Of a stretch of 15,035 nucleotides of DNA, positions 1 through 7,056 are shown piece by piece (position 1 is the first letter of the stretch; each line of letters begins with the position of its first letter). The DNA comes from Propionibacteriaceae bacterium. GTDB taxonomy: Bacteria; Actinomycetota; Actinomycetes; Propionibacteriales; Propionibacteriaceae. Under the pieces are notes generated by a model. That model worked only from the letters and a program-made list of their open reading frames with translations. It was not told the origin of the DNA and did not search any database. The DNA is taken from the NCBI GenBank assembly GCA_905372155.1, contig CAJPNZ010000081.1, positions 1 through 15,035 of the forward strand, read 5' to 3'. Position numbers and translations under genes: made by a program.

Positions 1-2
1 TT

Positions 3-380
3 GCTGATTTCCAGGCTGTGATCGAGGAGTTGGAGAAAACCGGTAGCGATACCGAACAGGCGGTTGCGCAGGCCCACGCTGATGCTGACCCGACCCGCCA
101 ATGGCCCAACAAAGCAGGAACCGCCTCCCTCGGCGTCGCAGATCAAGCACCTGAAGACGCGAAGGAGGACGAGGAGCGCGGCAAACTGGACCCTGCTGTC
201 AAGGAGGAATGGAGCAAGCTGAGCGACGAAGACCGTAAGAAAGTGCTGCAGGCGATCGTCGATGAGGAGTTCGCCAAGGATGGCATGGAAGCGCCAAAGA
301 TATCCTTCAAGCATGAGGGGAAGATGGAGGTTATGGCGCATGGAATGAAGGCGGAATTTGGGGAATTGGTAGAGAGCTGA
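3..380 (+). CDS. 3' part of a probable secreted effector (5' end outside window), ends early by frameshift
   Basis: The reading frame is already open at the window edge (it reads ADFQAVIEELEKTG), so the gene starts further upstream; the GTG at 18 is only an internal codon. The visible part is acidic and lysine-rich, with a linker up to about residue 60 and then a helical stretch around WSKLSDEDRKKVLQAIVDEE. As far as I recall, a helix of this type (W..Ls.e.R..vlq.iv) precedes a C-terminal zincin-like domain in actinobacterial WXG100/LXG-type secreted proteins. The frame stops at TGA 378-380, but the HExxH part of that domain continues directly in another frame. Adding one G to the GGGG run at 360-363 would join the two parts (EFGGIGRELTINEDRL). 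I see this as the front of a frameshifted gene. The family assignment is from memory of motifs and is tentative. Confidence 0.6.
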   Translation, partial: ADFQAVIEELEKTGSDTEQAVAQAHADADPTRQWPNKAGTASLGVADQAPEDAKEDEERGKLDPAVKEEWSKLSDEDRKKVLQAIVDEEFAKDGMEAPKISFKHEGKMEVMAHGMKAEFGELVES

Positions 381-415
381 CGATCAACGAAGATCGTCTC
401 AAGGATCCGCAGATC

Positions 416-724
416 TTGCATACTGCCGCCCATGAATCCAGACATGCCGAGCAGCATGAGACTATCCGCGATGCCAAAATCGGCTTTTGGGACAGAGTCT
501 TTGGGAACAAGAAGAAAAAAGAGCTGGAAGAGCATGGCGTTACCCGCGAAGAGGTGGATTCGTGGGAAGACAATTTCAATAACTACAAGAGCTCCTCGAA
601 TGGGTTCGAGGAATATTACAATCAGCCTGTTGAGAAGGATGCGCGAAAAGCTGGGCGCGAGTTCGTCAATTCACTGACCCCAGAGAAATTTGATGAGTAC
701 AAGCGCAAGGCCGGGGTTAAATGA
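416..724 (+). pseudogene. HExxH zincin-like C-terminal fragment, frameshifted from the upstream ORF
   Basis: This frame is open from about 317, but the only start codon is a poor TTG at 416. Conserved-looking sequence lies upstream of that TTG in the same frame (ELTINEDRLKDPQIL, from 374), which argues against 416 as a true start. HESRH (codons 431-445) is a HExxH metalloprotease-type motif in the context LHTAAHESRHAEQHE. A lysine-rich C-terminal tail follows, ending near EFVNSLTPEKFDEYKRKAG. The most economical reading is that 3-380 and this ORF were one gene coding for a zincin-like domain, split by loss of one G at 360-363. Alternatives are a sequencing indel in a homopolymer, or an authentic separate small protein. 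The stop codon overlaps the next gene's ATG (ATGA at 721-724), so the two genes were probably co-translated. Confidence 0.6.
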
Positions 725-1671
725 GTGAGCGATGGGGGAGGGGCGGTGTGCGTCGACGTAGCGTGCTTGGTGTGAGCCTCTGCGCGTTGCTGGCCGGGTG
801 TGGTTCGGGCCGGACGAGTGGCGAGGAGGGGATGAGCGGTGAGTGCGTCCCAGCGAGCGAGGCGATGTCGAGCCCGAGCGTGAGCCCCTCCCGGAAGAGC
901 GGCACCACGGTGGATATTGCGTACTTTCCCGAGGACTACATTGTCGGTGAGGGGTTGGCAGTCTCCCCGGACGGCGCACTGGTGGCGGCCAGCCAGTCGC
1001 GCGCCCGGTCCGTGTTGGGGCTTGACTCTACGTTCGGAACCGTGATCTGGGACGCATCCACGGGGAAGGTTGTGCGGCGGTTGGACAATCGTCGAGACGG
1101 AGTGCTGGCCTGGCACCCTGGAGGTGAATGGCTGGCAGTGGGTGATGCCTTCAATGCCGCGATTCAGGTGACTGATCGTGAGGGAAACCTGCTCTGGGAG
1201 CTTCGAGGACACGAGAGGATCGACGAGCTCGGTTCACCCATCGTCGATCTGGCGTTCAGCAAGGACGGGGAACTCTTGGCGTCGGCGAGCCGGGACGGGA
1301 CAGTCCGACTCTGGGGGATGCGCAAGGACCAGTGCCGGCCCGTGCGGGTGCTCACGATCAGCGAACCGCGAAGACTCAGCTTCAGCCCAGACTCGGATCG
1401 ATTGGCGGTGGCAGCAGGGGACGGGTGCTCGATCTGGAACGTGCACAGCGGTGAACGCGAGAAACTGCTGCACGAAGTACCGCATCCGGTCAAAGGGGTG
1501 GCCTATGGCCCCGACGGTGTCCTGGTGGCCATCACCTCCGACCCCGGGGCGTCGTATCTGATCAGGGGCGAACAAGTCGAGGCCGGCCCGGAACCACCGA
1601 CGAGTAGCCCAAGCCATGTCGCGGTCAGCAAGGACGGCAGGATCGCAATCTCCGCGTCAAGCGATCCCTAG
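721..1671 (+). CDS. WD40-repeat lipoprotein, probably truncated by an in-frame TAG
   Basis: The N-terminus has an Arg-rich region (VRRRSVLG), a hydrophobic stretch and a lipobox LLAGC with Cys27 as the probable lipidated residue, followed by a Gly/Ser-rich linker. The protein should therefore be anchored outside the membrane. WD40-type blades follow: LAVSPDGALVAAS, VIWDASTGKVVRRLD, LAFSKDGELLASASRDGTVRLWG, LSFSPDSDRLAVA and SIWNVHSGEREKLL. This is a beta-propeller protein-interaction fold with no catalytic role visible. The ORF stops at TAG 1669-1671 directly after SASSDP, where a blade would normally continue, and the missing strand VMLWDPATQV is encoded in the same frame after the stop. The start ATG overlaps the previous gene's TGA and has a weak ribosome-binding site, suggesting translational coupling. 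Confidence 0.75.
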   Translation: MSERWGRGGVRRRSVLGVSLCALLAGCGSGRTSGEEGMSGECVPASEAMSSPSVSPSRKSGTTVDIAYFPEDYIVGEGLAVSPDGALVAASQSRARSVLGLDSTFGTVIWDASTGKVVRRLDNRRDGVLAWHPGGEWLAVGDAFNAAIQVTDREGNLLWELRGHERIDELGSPIVDLAFSKDGELLASASRDGTVRLWGMRKDQCRPVRVLTISEPRRLSFSPDSDRLAVAAGDGCSIWNVHSGEREKLLHEVPHPVKGVAYGPDGVLVAITSDPGASYLIRGEQVEAGPEPPTSSPSHVAVSKDGRIAISASSDP

Positions 1672-1842
1672 GTCATGTTGTGGGACCCGGCAACCCAGGT
1701 CAGCTCACTCGCCCCGGAGCCACCGGAAACGGTGGGGCGCATGGAGTGGTCGCCGGACGGACAGAAACTGTACGCGGCATCGCAAAAACACGGCGTGCTG
1801 TGCTGGTCGGCGGACGGCCTGCGTCACTTCGATCTCCCATGA
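1672..1842 (+). pseudogene. Detached C-terminal blades of the WD40 lipoprotein
   Basis: After the TAG at 1669-1671 the same frame reads VMLWDPATQVSSLAPEPP, then RMEWSPDGQKLYAASQKH and LCWSADGLRHFDLP, ending at TGA 1840-1842. These are ordinary WD40 blade elements (LWDPAT, WSPDGQKLYAAS), so the original gene very probably ran from 721 to 1842 (about 373 residues). An ATG at 1675 could start a 55-residue peptide, but I see no good ribosome-binding site. I treat this as the tail of a nonsense-interrupted gene rather than a gene of its own. Confidence 0.65.
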
Positions 1843-1868
1843 ACGCGCGATACCGACGATTCAGGACT

Positions 1869-1894
1869 CCTCGGATGCGCGGCATGCTCCGAGG
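1869..1894 (+). terminator. GC-rich hairpin after the WD40 gene, possible terminator
   Basis: CCTCGGA (1869-1875) pairs perfectly with TCCGAGG (1888-1894), and an inner GC/GC pair can form with one bulged T. It sits 27 bp after the WD40 stop and 73 bp before the next start. No T-run follows, so this would be a terminator without a U-tract, as is often proposed for actinobacteria. Its function is inferred from position and stem only. Confidence 0.45.
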
Positions 1895-1967
1895 TCGGCA
1901 GCAAACCTGAATCTCACGACGACAACACGTATAGGCGATGAGGGCGACCCGAGACCAAGGAGAAGCA

Positions 1968-2468
1968 ATGGATTTCGTAGAAGTAATGAAAAGTTTTGTC
2001 CTGAACCCGAGCGAGGAAACGCTGGCTCCGCTGCAGGCCGAGGTCATGGCCGCCGCCAACTACGACCCCCTCGTGTTGTTCGAGTCCGTGGTCTCTCCGC
2101 TGATGGACAGCGGCAAGTATCAAGGAGCCGTCGACGCGGTGTGGCGCATGCTTCCGGGGGTGTTCCTGAGCCCCACGGCACATGCGATGCTGGCCCACGG
2201 CTACGACCAGTTGGGTGACGAGAAGGCGGCGCGGCGCGAGACGAAATTTGCCCGGCTGGCCATGGACACCCTGACGAGCAGCGGCGCCGGAACCCAGGAG
2301 GCCCCGTACCGGGTGCTGCGGGTGAGCGATGAGTACGACGTGTTGCGCTACGTGCAGCGCACGTCCGTCGCGCAGCGTGTGGTTGTCATCGACGGGCAGG
2401 GGTACGACGTGCACCAGTGTTCCGACGGCAGCGAAGTGTGGTTCGAACTGCTGTGGCAGACCAGCTGA
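1968..2468 (+). CDS. DUF4919-like protein of unknown function
   Basis: I place the start at ATG 1968 (MDFVEVMKSF) because AAGGAG at 1957-1962 lies 5 bases upstream; the in-frame ATG at 1938 has no such site. The 166-residue product is mostly helical and TPR-like in its first 100 residues (SGKYQGAVDAVWRMLPG, AHAMLAHGYDQLGDEKAARRE). It ends in a beta-rich part, YRVLRVSDEYDVLRYV, then VVVIDGQGYDVHQCSDGSEVWFELLW. The (V)SDEYxVL and GxxYDV elements remind me of the C-terminal DUF4919 region, but I could not search for it. There is no signal peptide or membrane segment, so it is probably cytoplasmic. It lies between the hairpin at 1869-1894 and a gene-free region, so it is probably its own transcription unit. 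Proximity to the effector fragment could hint at a toxin-associated role, but that is speculation. Confidence 0.7.
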   Translation: MDFVEVMKSFVLNPSEETLAPLQAEVMAAANYDPLVLFESVVSPLMDSGKYQGAVDAVWRMLPGVFLSPTAHAMLAHGYDQLGDEKAARRETKFARLAMDTLTSSGAGTQEAPYRVLRVSDEYDVLRYVQRTSVAQRVVVIDGQGYDVHQCSDGSEVWFELLWQTS

Positions 2469-2498
2469 GCGAGTAGCCGGAGTGTATCGGGCGGCCCA

Positions 2499-2800
2499 TC
2501 AGAGCGGGAACCTCGTTGGAATTGCCCACCACCCCGCGATCGCCGGAGACAGGGTCCTGGACAGGGCATGACGTACCCCGCGCCGGTCCCCGGGAGCGAG
2601 CATGACCTGGAGGATCTGGCGCGACGAGACGGTCGTGGCAGGTGGCTGAGAGCGCCCAGGATGCAGGGGCGGGTCGGTTGGTGGAGGCTTGGGCGAGTGG
2701 TTTGATGGCTCGTCTTGGGCGTCTTGCCAAGGAACTGGTGGTGACCACCGCCCCGTCCACGGACTCGAGGAACTCGGACAGGACACGGGCCACAGGCTGG
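2499..2800 (-). pseudogene. Decayed ISAs1-type transposase N-terminal remnant
   Basis: On the minus strand the region reads SSRQILQVMLAPGDRRGVRHALS and then TLSPAIAGWW. The GDRRGVRHALS segment lies at about 2562-2594. ISAs1-family transposases typically begin with a (V)PDPRxxRGVRHxL motif followed by a hydrophobic L.LAIAGVLAG.xS segment, and this resembles it. Just after AIAG the similarity appears to move to an overlapping frame (VVGNSNEVPALMG), and nothing of the DDE catalytic domain is visible. The edges are approximate. It may be a short relic left after excision or recombination; a chance match cannot be excluded without a search. Confidence 0.45.
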
Positions 2801-2835
2801 CGTGACAGGGCGGTGGCGGCGGGTAGAAGACATCA

Positions 2836-2900
2836 GCGTGGGCTCCCCGGGGCGAAGGGTTGATCCGACCACCACGCATCGCCCCCTGCGGGGCCCACGC
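2836..2900. repeat. Inverted repeat GCGTGGGC / GCCCACGC
   Basis: GCGTGGGC (2836-2843) is the exact reverse complement of GCCCACGC (2893-2900), with 49 bases between. CCCC and GGGG just inside both arms could extend the stem with a one-base bulge. A smaller hairpin, GCCCC-CTGC-GGGGC, lies within the right arm. The structure lies next to the transposase relic, in the gene-free stretch. It could be an IS end remnant, a structured transcript or a terminator; no T-run follows. Confidence 0.4.
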
Positions 2901-3199
2901 CCTCGTCAAGGCGACACACCGACCCCTGTCAACCCACCCACCAACTTTGCCGATCGCCCGCTTCGGCCGACGACACACAGAACCATATCGCGGGACCTTT
3001 TAATCTTCTCCGCCAAAGAAAATGACGCAAAACAGCTGGCCCGAAAGAAAATCAACGAGATCTGCTGCGTAGGCATGCGTATGTCTGTCGATGCGGTGCG
3101 TAGATTCCCGTCTGTGTCTAGCTGGAAGGGTCGGCGCTGCGGTACAACGGTAGATGTCAAATGTGAATCTCGGAGGCGTGTGGGAACCACGGAGGGAAC

Positions 3200-3400
3200 A
3201 TGGGAGTTCGTTTCAGAATGTTCGCGGCAGTATTTATGTGGGTGCTCATGATTATCTGTTTGGTACTCGCCGTTGTTAATTTCTCTCAGCGGCCCGTTGA
3301 AACCGCTATGGGATGCGGGATGCTCGGTGTGGGTATTGTCGGACTGATCGGTGGCTGTATATTGAGCCGCCCGGCGCGTCCTCGAAGCCGATTGAGGTGA
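3200..3400 (+). CDS. Small two-TM membrane protein, first gene of the RiPP operon
   Basis: This 66-residue protein has two hydrophobic helices, at about residues 8-27 (AAVFMWVLMIICLVLAVV) and 37-55 (MGCGMLGVGIVGLIGGCIL), and a basic tail RPARPRSRLR. GGAGGG at 3191-3196 lies just upstream of ATG 3200. An in-frame ATG at 3218 is an alternative that would still keep both helices. The stop is 4 bases before the cyclodehydratase ATG, so it belongs to the same transcript. I do not recognise a family. A small membrane protein leading an antimicrobial-peptide operon could be an immunity or accessory protein, but the sequence itself does not show this. Confidence 0.65.
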   Translation: MGVRFRMFAAVFMWVLMIICLVLAVVNFSQRPVETAMGCGMLGVGIVGLIGGCILSRPARPRSRLR

Positions 3401-3404
3401 TCTT

Positions 3405-5696
3405 ATGAGTTCAGTACGTTTCAAGAGCGGGCTCAATGTTGATGTGGTGAACGCGTCTCAGCTGTTCATGCTCTCGGATAGTGATCAGGTGCTCATGGAC
3501 AACCAGGCGGTTGCTCAGGTCGCGAAGGCCATTGATGGGCACCGGGACATGGTTGACATCGTCGCGGCCGCGTCCCGGCACGTGGGACCTGCGATGGCCT
3601 TTGCCGCAGTGCGATCCATGCTTGAGAAGGGCTACATACGGGAAGACGCCCTCAAAGGCGGTGCCTTTGGGGCGTATTTGGAGAGTCGGGGACTTGATCC
3701 TTCCCGTACGATCAATGAGCTGGCAACCCGTCAGGTGAAGCTGTTGCCGCTGGTTCTCCAACGTCCCCGTGACGAAGTTCAGCGGACCATGGAGCAGATC
3801 GTTTCCGGCCTGGATGTGCTGGATCAGCGTATCGCCGTCGAATGCTTGACGGAGGACGCCGACACCACGGCCCTGGGGCCTTCCAGCCTTTTGGTTGTCG
3901 TGGCCGAGGACTACGTTCACCCCCGGCTCGAGGAATTGAACAAGGAGCTCTGGAATAAAGGAATATCGTGGCTGCTTGCCAAGCCTTGGGGACAGTCCCT
4001 CTGGTTGGGACCACTGTTCGTTCCCGGGCAATCGGCCTGCTGGATGTGTTTGCAGGAGCGGCTTGTCGCCAACCGACATGCGGAACGGTATCTAGCGGAG
4101 CGACTTCAGCGGCTGCCGTTCATACCGGCATCCGGACTCATGCCGGGAGCGGCTCGGATCGTGAGCCAAGCGATCCTGACTCATCTGGTGGCCGTGGCCG
4201 GTGGAGAGCAGTCCCCGTTCGTGAACGTGCTGCGAAGCATGGATCTGGGAACCATGGCGGTGAGCGACCACGCCGTGATCCCGCAGCCGCAGTGCCCGGT
4301 GTGCGGCACCATGGCGCATCGCCCCACCGCTGACGTCGTTCTTGCCCCCGCCAAGGGCCTGGACGGTACGGATGGTGGTTACCGCGTGTGCACCCCGGAG
4401 GAAACCGTTGAACGGTTGGCGAAGCACGTCAGCCCGATCACCGGGGCTGTTTCGAAGATCGAGAGTCTGGGAGCCGACGCCGACGGTGTCACGTTCTCTT
4501 TCGCGGCCGGTCACAATTACGCGACCGTCGCCGACAACCTTCGGCTGCTGGTGCAGAACATGCGCGGCCAATCGGGAGGCAAGGGCCGTACCCGTCAGCA
4601 GGCCAAGGCCAGCGCTGTATGCGAGGCGATTGAGCGTTTCTCCGGTGTGTGGGAGCCAACGGTCCCCGCAGTCCGATCCGCCTGGAGGGATCTGGATGTC
4701 CGAGCCGTCCATCCCGAGAGTGTGCTGCTGTTCAGCGACGCGCAGTACGAGGGTCGTTCTGCCATCAAGGAGATCGACAACAAGTTCCATCGAATTCCCC
4801 AGAGGTTTGATGAGACGTTGCCGATCGATTTCACTCCGGGACGTTCCCTCACAACGGGGGAGCAGGTTCTTGTCCCGGCGGGGCTTGCATGGTACGGAAC
4901 ACCCGATTTGAAAGTTCATCCGTACGCATACACCGACTCCAACGGTGAGGCCGCTGGAAACACCCTTGAGGAAGCGATTCTTCAGGGAATGTGTGAGGTG
5001 TGTGAAAGAGACGCGGTGGGAATGTGGTGGTTCAATCGCGTGCAACGTCCGGGAGTCGATCTCGACTCCTTCGGGGATCCATATATCGATATCCTTCGCG
5101 AGTTCTATGCAGATAAGGGTAGAAATCTCTGGGTGGTGAGCCTGCAGAATGATCTCGAAATGCCGGTTTTCGCCGCCATGTCCAGGCGTGATCAGGACGT
5201 CCAAGAAATCATGGTCGGTTTCGGCGCTCATCCCGACCCCAGCGTTGCTCTTTTCAGATCTCTGACCGAGCTGAATCAGTTCTTGCCGTTCGTGTCCTTG
5301 CGCGACAAGGATGGTAAGACCATCTATCGCACGCAGGATTATGCGACGATCGAGTGGTGCAAAAATGCCACCGTCCAGTCAGAACCTTGGCTTTTGCCAA
5401 ACCCCGACCTTTCCCCGGTGAAGTTGACCGATCTGCCCAGCACGGGTACCCGGCGCATCGACGAACTGGTGGAACGGCAGGTTGATATTCTCGATCGGGT
5501 CGGTGTCGAGACGATAATAATCAACCAGACGCGCCCCGAGATCGAGCTTGCGGTTGCAAAGGTAATCACGCCCGGGCTTCGTCATTTCTGGCGTCGAGCG
5601 GCGCCGGGTCGTCTGTATGACACTCCTGTGAAATTGGGGTGGATCGATCGTGCGTTGTCCGAGGACGAACTCAATCCTCGAAGTGTATTTTTCTGA
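3405..5696 (+). CDS. Fused TOMM cyclodehydratase (E1-like leader-binding + YcaO)
   Basis: This 763-residue enzyme should convert core Cys/Ser/Thr of the precursors to azolines using ATP. Residues 1-85 resemble a PqqD-like leader-recognition (RRE) wing, ending MLEKGYIRED. The E1/ocin-ThiF-like part has two zinc-type CxxC pairs, C212/C215 (CWMCLQERL) and C297/C300 (CPVCG). The YcaO domain follows, with the nucleotide-binding stretch SGGKGRTR (390-397), ASAVCEAIERFSG (402-414) and EEAILQGMCEVCERDAV (from 522). This C-D fused layout is typical of single-chain TOMM cyclodehydratases. The C-terminus is ELNPRSVFF, without the proline-rich PxPxP tail seen in many azole-forming YcaO proteins. The ATG at 3405 lies 4 bases after the preceding stop, and the ribosome-binding site (GAGGTGAT) overlaps that stop. 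Confidence 0.93.
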   Translation: MSSVRFKSGLNVDVVNASQLFMLSDSDQVLMDNQAVAQVAKAIDGHRDMVDIVAAASRHVGPAMAFAAVRSMLEKGYIREDALKGGAFGAYLESRGLDPSRTINELATRQVKLLPLVLQRPRDEVQRTMEQIVSGLDVLDQRIAVECLTEDADTTALGPSSLLVVVAEDYVHPRLEELNKELWNKGISWLLAKPWGQSLWLGPLFVPGQSACWMCLQERLVANRHAERYLAERLQRLPFIPASGLMPGAARIVSQAILTHLVAVAGGEQSPFVNVLRSMDLGTMAVSDHAVIPQPQCPVCGTMAHRPTADVVLAPAKGLDGTDGGYRVCTPEETVERLAKHVSPITGAVSKIESLGADADGVTFSFAAGHNYATVADNLRLLVQNMRGQSGGKGRTRQQAKASAVCEAIERFSGVWEPTVPAVRSAWRDLDVRAVHPESVLLFSDAQYEGRSAIKEIDNKFHRIPQRFDETLPIDFTPGRSLTTGEQVLVPAGLAWYGTPDLKVHPYAYTDSNGEAAGNTLEEAILQGMCEVCERDAVGMWWFNRVQRPGVDLDSFGDPYIDILREFYADKGRNLWVVSLQNDLEMPVFAAMSRRDQDVQEIMVGFGAHPDPSVALFRSLTELNQFLPFVSLRDKDGKTIYRTQDYATIEWCKNATVQSEPWLLPNPDLSPVKLTDLPSTGTRRIDELVERQVDILDRVGVETIIINQTRPEIELAVAKVITPGLRHFWRRAAPGRLYDTPVKLGWIDRALSEDELNPRSVFF

Positions 5697-5707
5697 GGGA
5701 GATTTCC

Positions 5708-7051
5708 ATGCAGAAATTGCTGGCTGCTGAAGGGATTGTTCTTGGGTGTGATGGTGACACCTTGCAGGTTGCCGGAGAGCGGGGCGAGCGCGGTCTCCCG
5801 GTGGGAGGTGAGGTTGCCCGCCGCATCGCGCGATTGATGGAGCAGCCGTGCGCGGTTGATGAACTCGCGGATGGGCTCCTCACCGCTCGCGACGGCATGC
5901 GACATATGATGATGCTGACCACGGCGGTGCGCGATCTGAAGTCCTTCGGTTTCATCGATGAGGTCGTCGAGATCCAAGGGGTGGTGGTCGCTCGATTGAT
6001 GAAGAAGGGGCGACTTCCCTGGCGTGAGGGCGACGTGCCAGATGATGCTGTTGTGGCCCGCCACGTGGTGGCGACCCGTGAGGGCCGGTGGGTGAAGCTC
6101 GACAGCGGCCTGGGCTGTGGATCGGTCAAGGTGGATGCTTCCATGGCTGGCCATGTCTTGGTCGGAGAAGACATGGCCCCCGGGGGGCGGCTCTCGCCTC
6201 TGCGTGAGTTGATGTGGCGGGCCGGCCTGTTGGTGTCGGCCTCGTCCGAGGAAGCCATGGAACAGACGATGTGGGATCCGGTTGATCTCCTCATGATCGA
6301 ACGTTCCAGCGACTCTAGTGCGAATTTTCGCTATGGCGGGACCTATCGCTATCGCGAAACGCATGCGATGCCACCGCTGGTCGAAGCAATACGAGTGGAT
6401 GAGGTGGTCGATCTTCCGGAGCCCGATCCGGACCGCTGGTTCCTCGAGGATGAGCCTTTTGGGGTGATTACGGAGCGACGTCGTTCCACGTCCTCCTTCC
6501 GGGAGGATGTGGCTCCGACCTTGAAGCAGCTGGCGAGTGTTCTGCATCGTTCGGCGCGTATCCAGCGTAGGTTCTGCGACAGCTACGGCATGGAGGTTTC
6601 ACTCAGGCCAGTCGCGGGGGGAGGCGCGCTTCACGAGTTGGATATTTACATTGCAATAGATCGCTTGGAGGGACTCGAGCAGGGATTGTGGCGGTACAAT
6701 CCGGCCGATAATGTCCTGGAACGGGTTCATTGTCTGAAAGAACCATCGAGGCTCGTTGAGGAGATAGCCCGGGCAACCTTGAGTCACGCCAAGCCGCCGG
6801 TGTCCATTGTCCTGCTGGCTCGCTTCGCGCGGGTGCTGTGGAAGTACGAAGGCGTTGGCGCGGCTCTGGTACTGAAGGATGCCGGAGTCCTGATGCACGC
6901 TCTGCAGCTTGCCGCGATCGCGGAGGGGCTGGGGGCCTGTGCGCTGGGTAGCAATTTCGCGCACGAGTTCGAGCAGATCACGGGTCTTGGTTTTCCGTCG
7001 CATGGTCCCGTGGGTCAAATGGTTCTTGGGGTCAAGAAAGAGGAGGAATAG
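5708..7051 (+). CDS. SagB-type FMN azoline dehydrogenase
   Basis: ATG 5708 is chosen because GGGAG lies about 6 bases upstream, directly after the cyclodehydratase stop; starting further upstream would overlap that gene. The product is 447 residues. Residues 1-110 form a winged-helix-like region (VARRIARLMEQPCAVDELADG, VRDLKSFGFIDE). The nitroreductase-fold domain begins around ERRRSTSSF (256-264), with the FMN-site type segment GGGALHELDIYI (304-315). LWKYEGVGAALVLKDAG contains the Lys379-Tyr380 pair that corresponds to the catalytic Lys-Tyr motif of McbC/SagB enzymes. A GLGACALGSNF segment and a C-terminal VGQMVLGV follow. It should oxidise azolines made by the neighbouring YcaO enzyme to thiazoles/oxazoles. 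Its presence means aromatic azoles are expected in the product. Confidence 0.92.
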   Translation: MQKLLAAEGIVLGCDGDTLQVAGERGERGLPVGGEVARRIARLMEQPCAVDELADGLLTARDGMRHMMMLTTAVRDLKSFGFIDEVVEIQGVVVARLMKKGRLPWREGDVPDDAVVARHVVATREGRWVKLDSGLGCGSVKVDASMAGHVLVGEDMAPGGRLSPLRELMWRAGLLVSASSEEAMEQTMWDPVDLLMIERSSDSSANFRYGGTYRYRETHAMPPLVEAIRVDEVVDLPEPDPDRWFLEDEPFGVITERRRSTSSFREDVAPTLKQLASVLHRSARIQRRFCDSYGMEVSLRPVAGGGALHELDIYIAIDRLEGLEQGLWRYNPADNVLERVHCLKEPSRLVEEIARATLSHAKPPVSIVLLARFARVLWKYEGVGAALVLKDAGVLMHALQLAAIAEGLGACALGSNFAHEFEQITGLGFPSHGPVGQMVLGVKKEEE

Positions 7052-7056
7052 CAGTC

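Larger units (their letters stand above)
2469..3199. other. Gene-free region before the RiPP operon
   Basis: About 730 bp with no convincing intact gene. The left part holds the transposase relic and the 65-bp inverted repeat. The segment from about 2990 to 3190 is noticeably more AT-rich (for example around 3000-3060) and is the natural place for the promoter of the following operon. I cannot pick a convincing -35/-10 pair there. Confidence 0.5.

Noticed and set aside
2642..2863. Plus-strand ORF of 73 codons in the gene-free region
   Set aside because: No ribosome-binding site, no recognisable motif, and it lies over the transposase relic on the other strand.
4092..5231. Long minus-strand ORF (379 codons) opposite the cyclodehydratase
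   Set aside because: It is the shadow of a high-GC gene with strong motifs on the plus strand; its own translation shows no domain.
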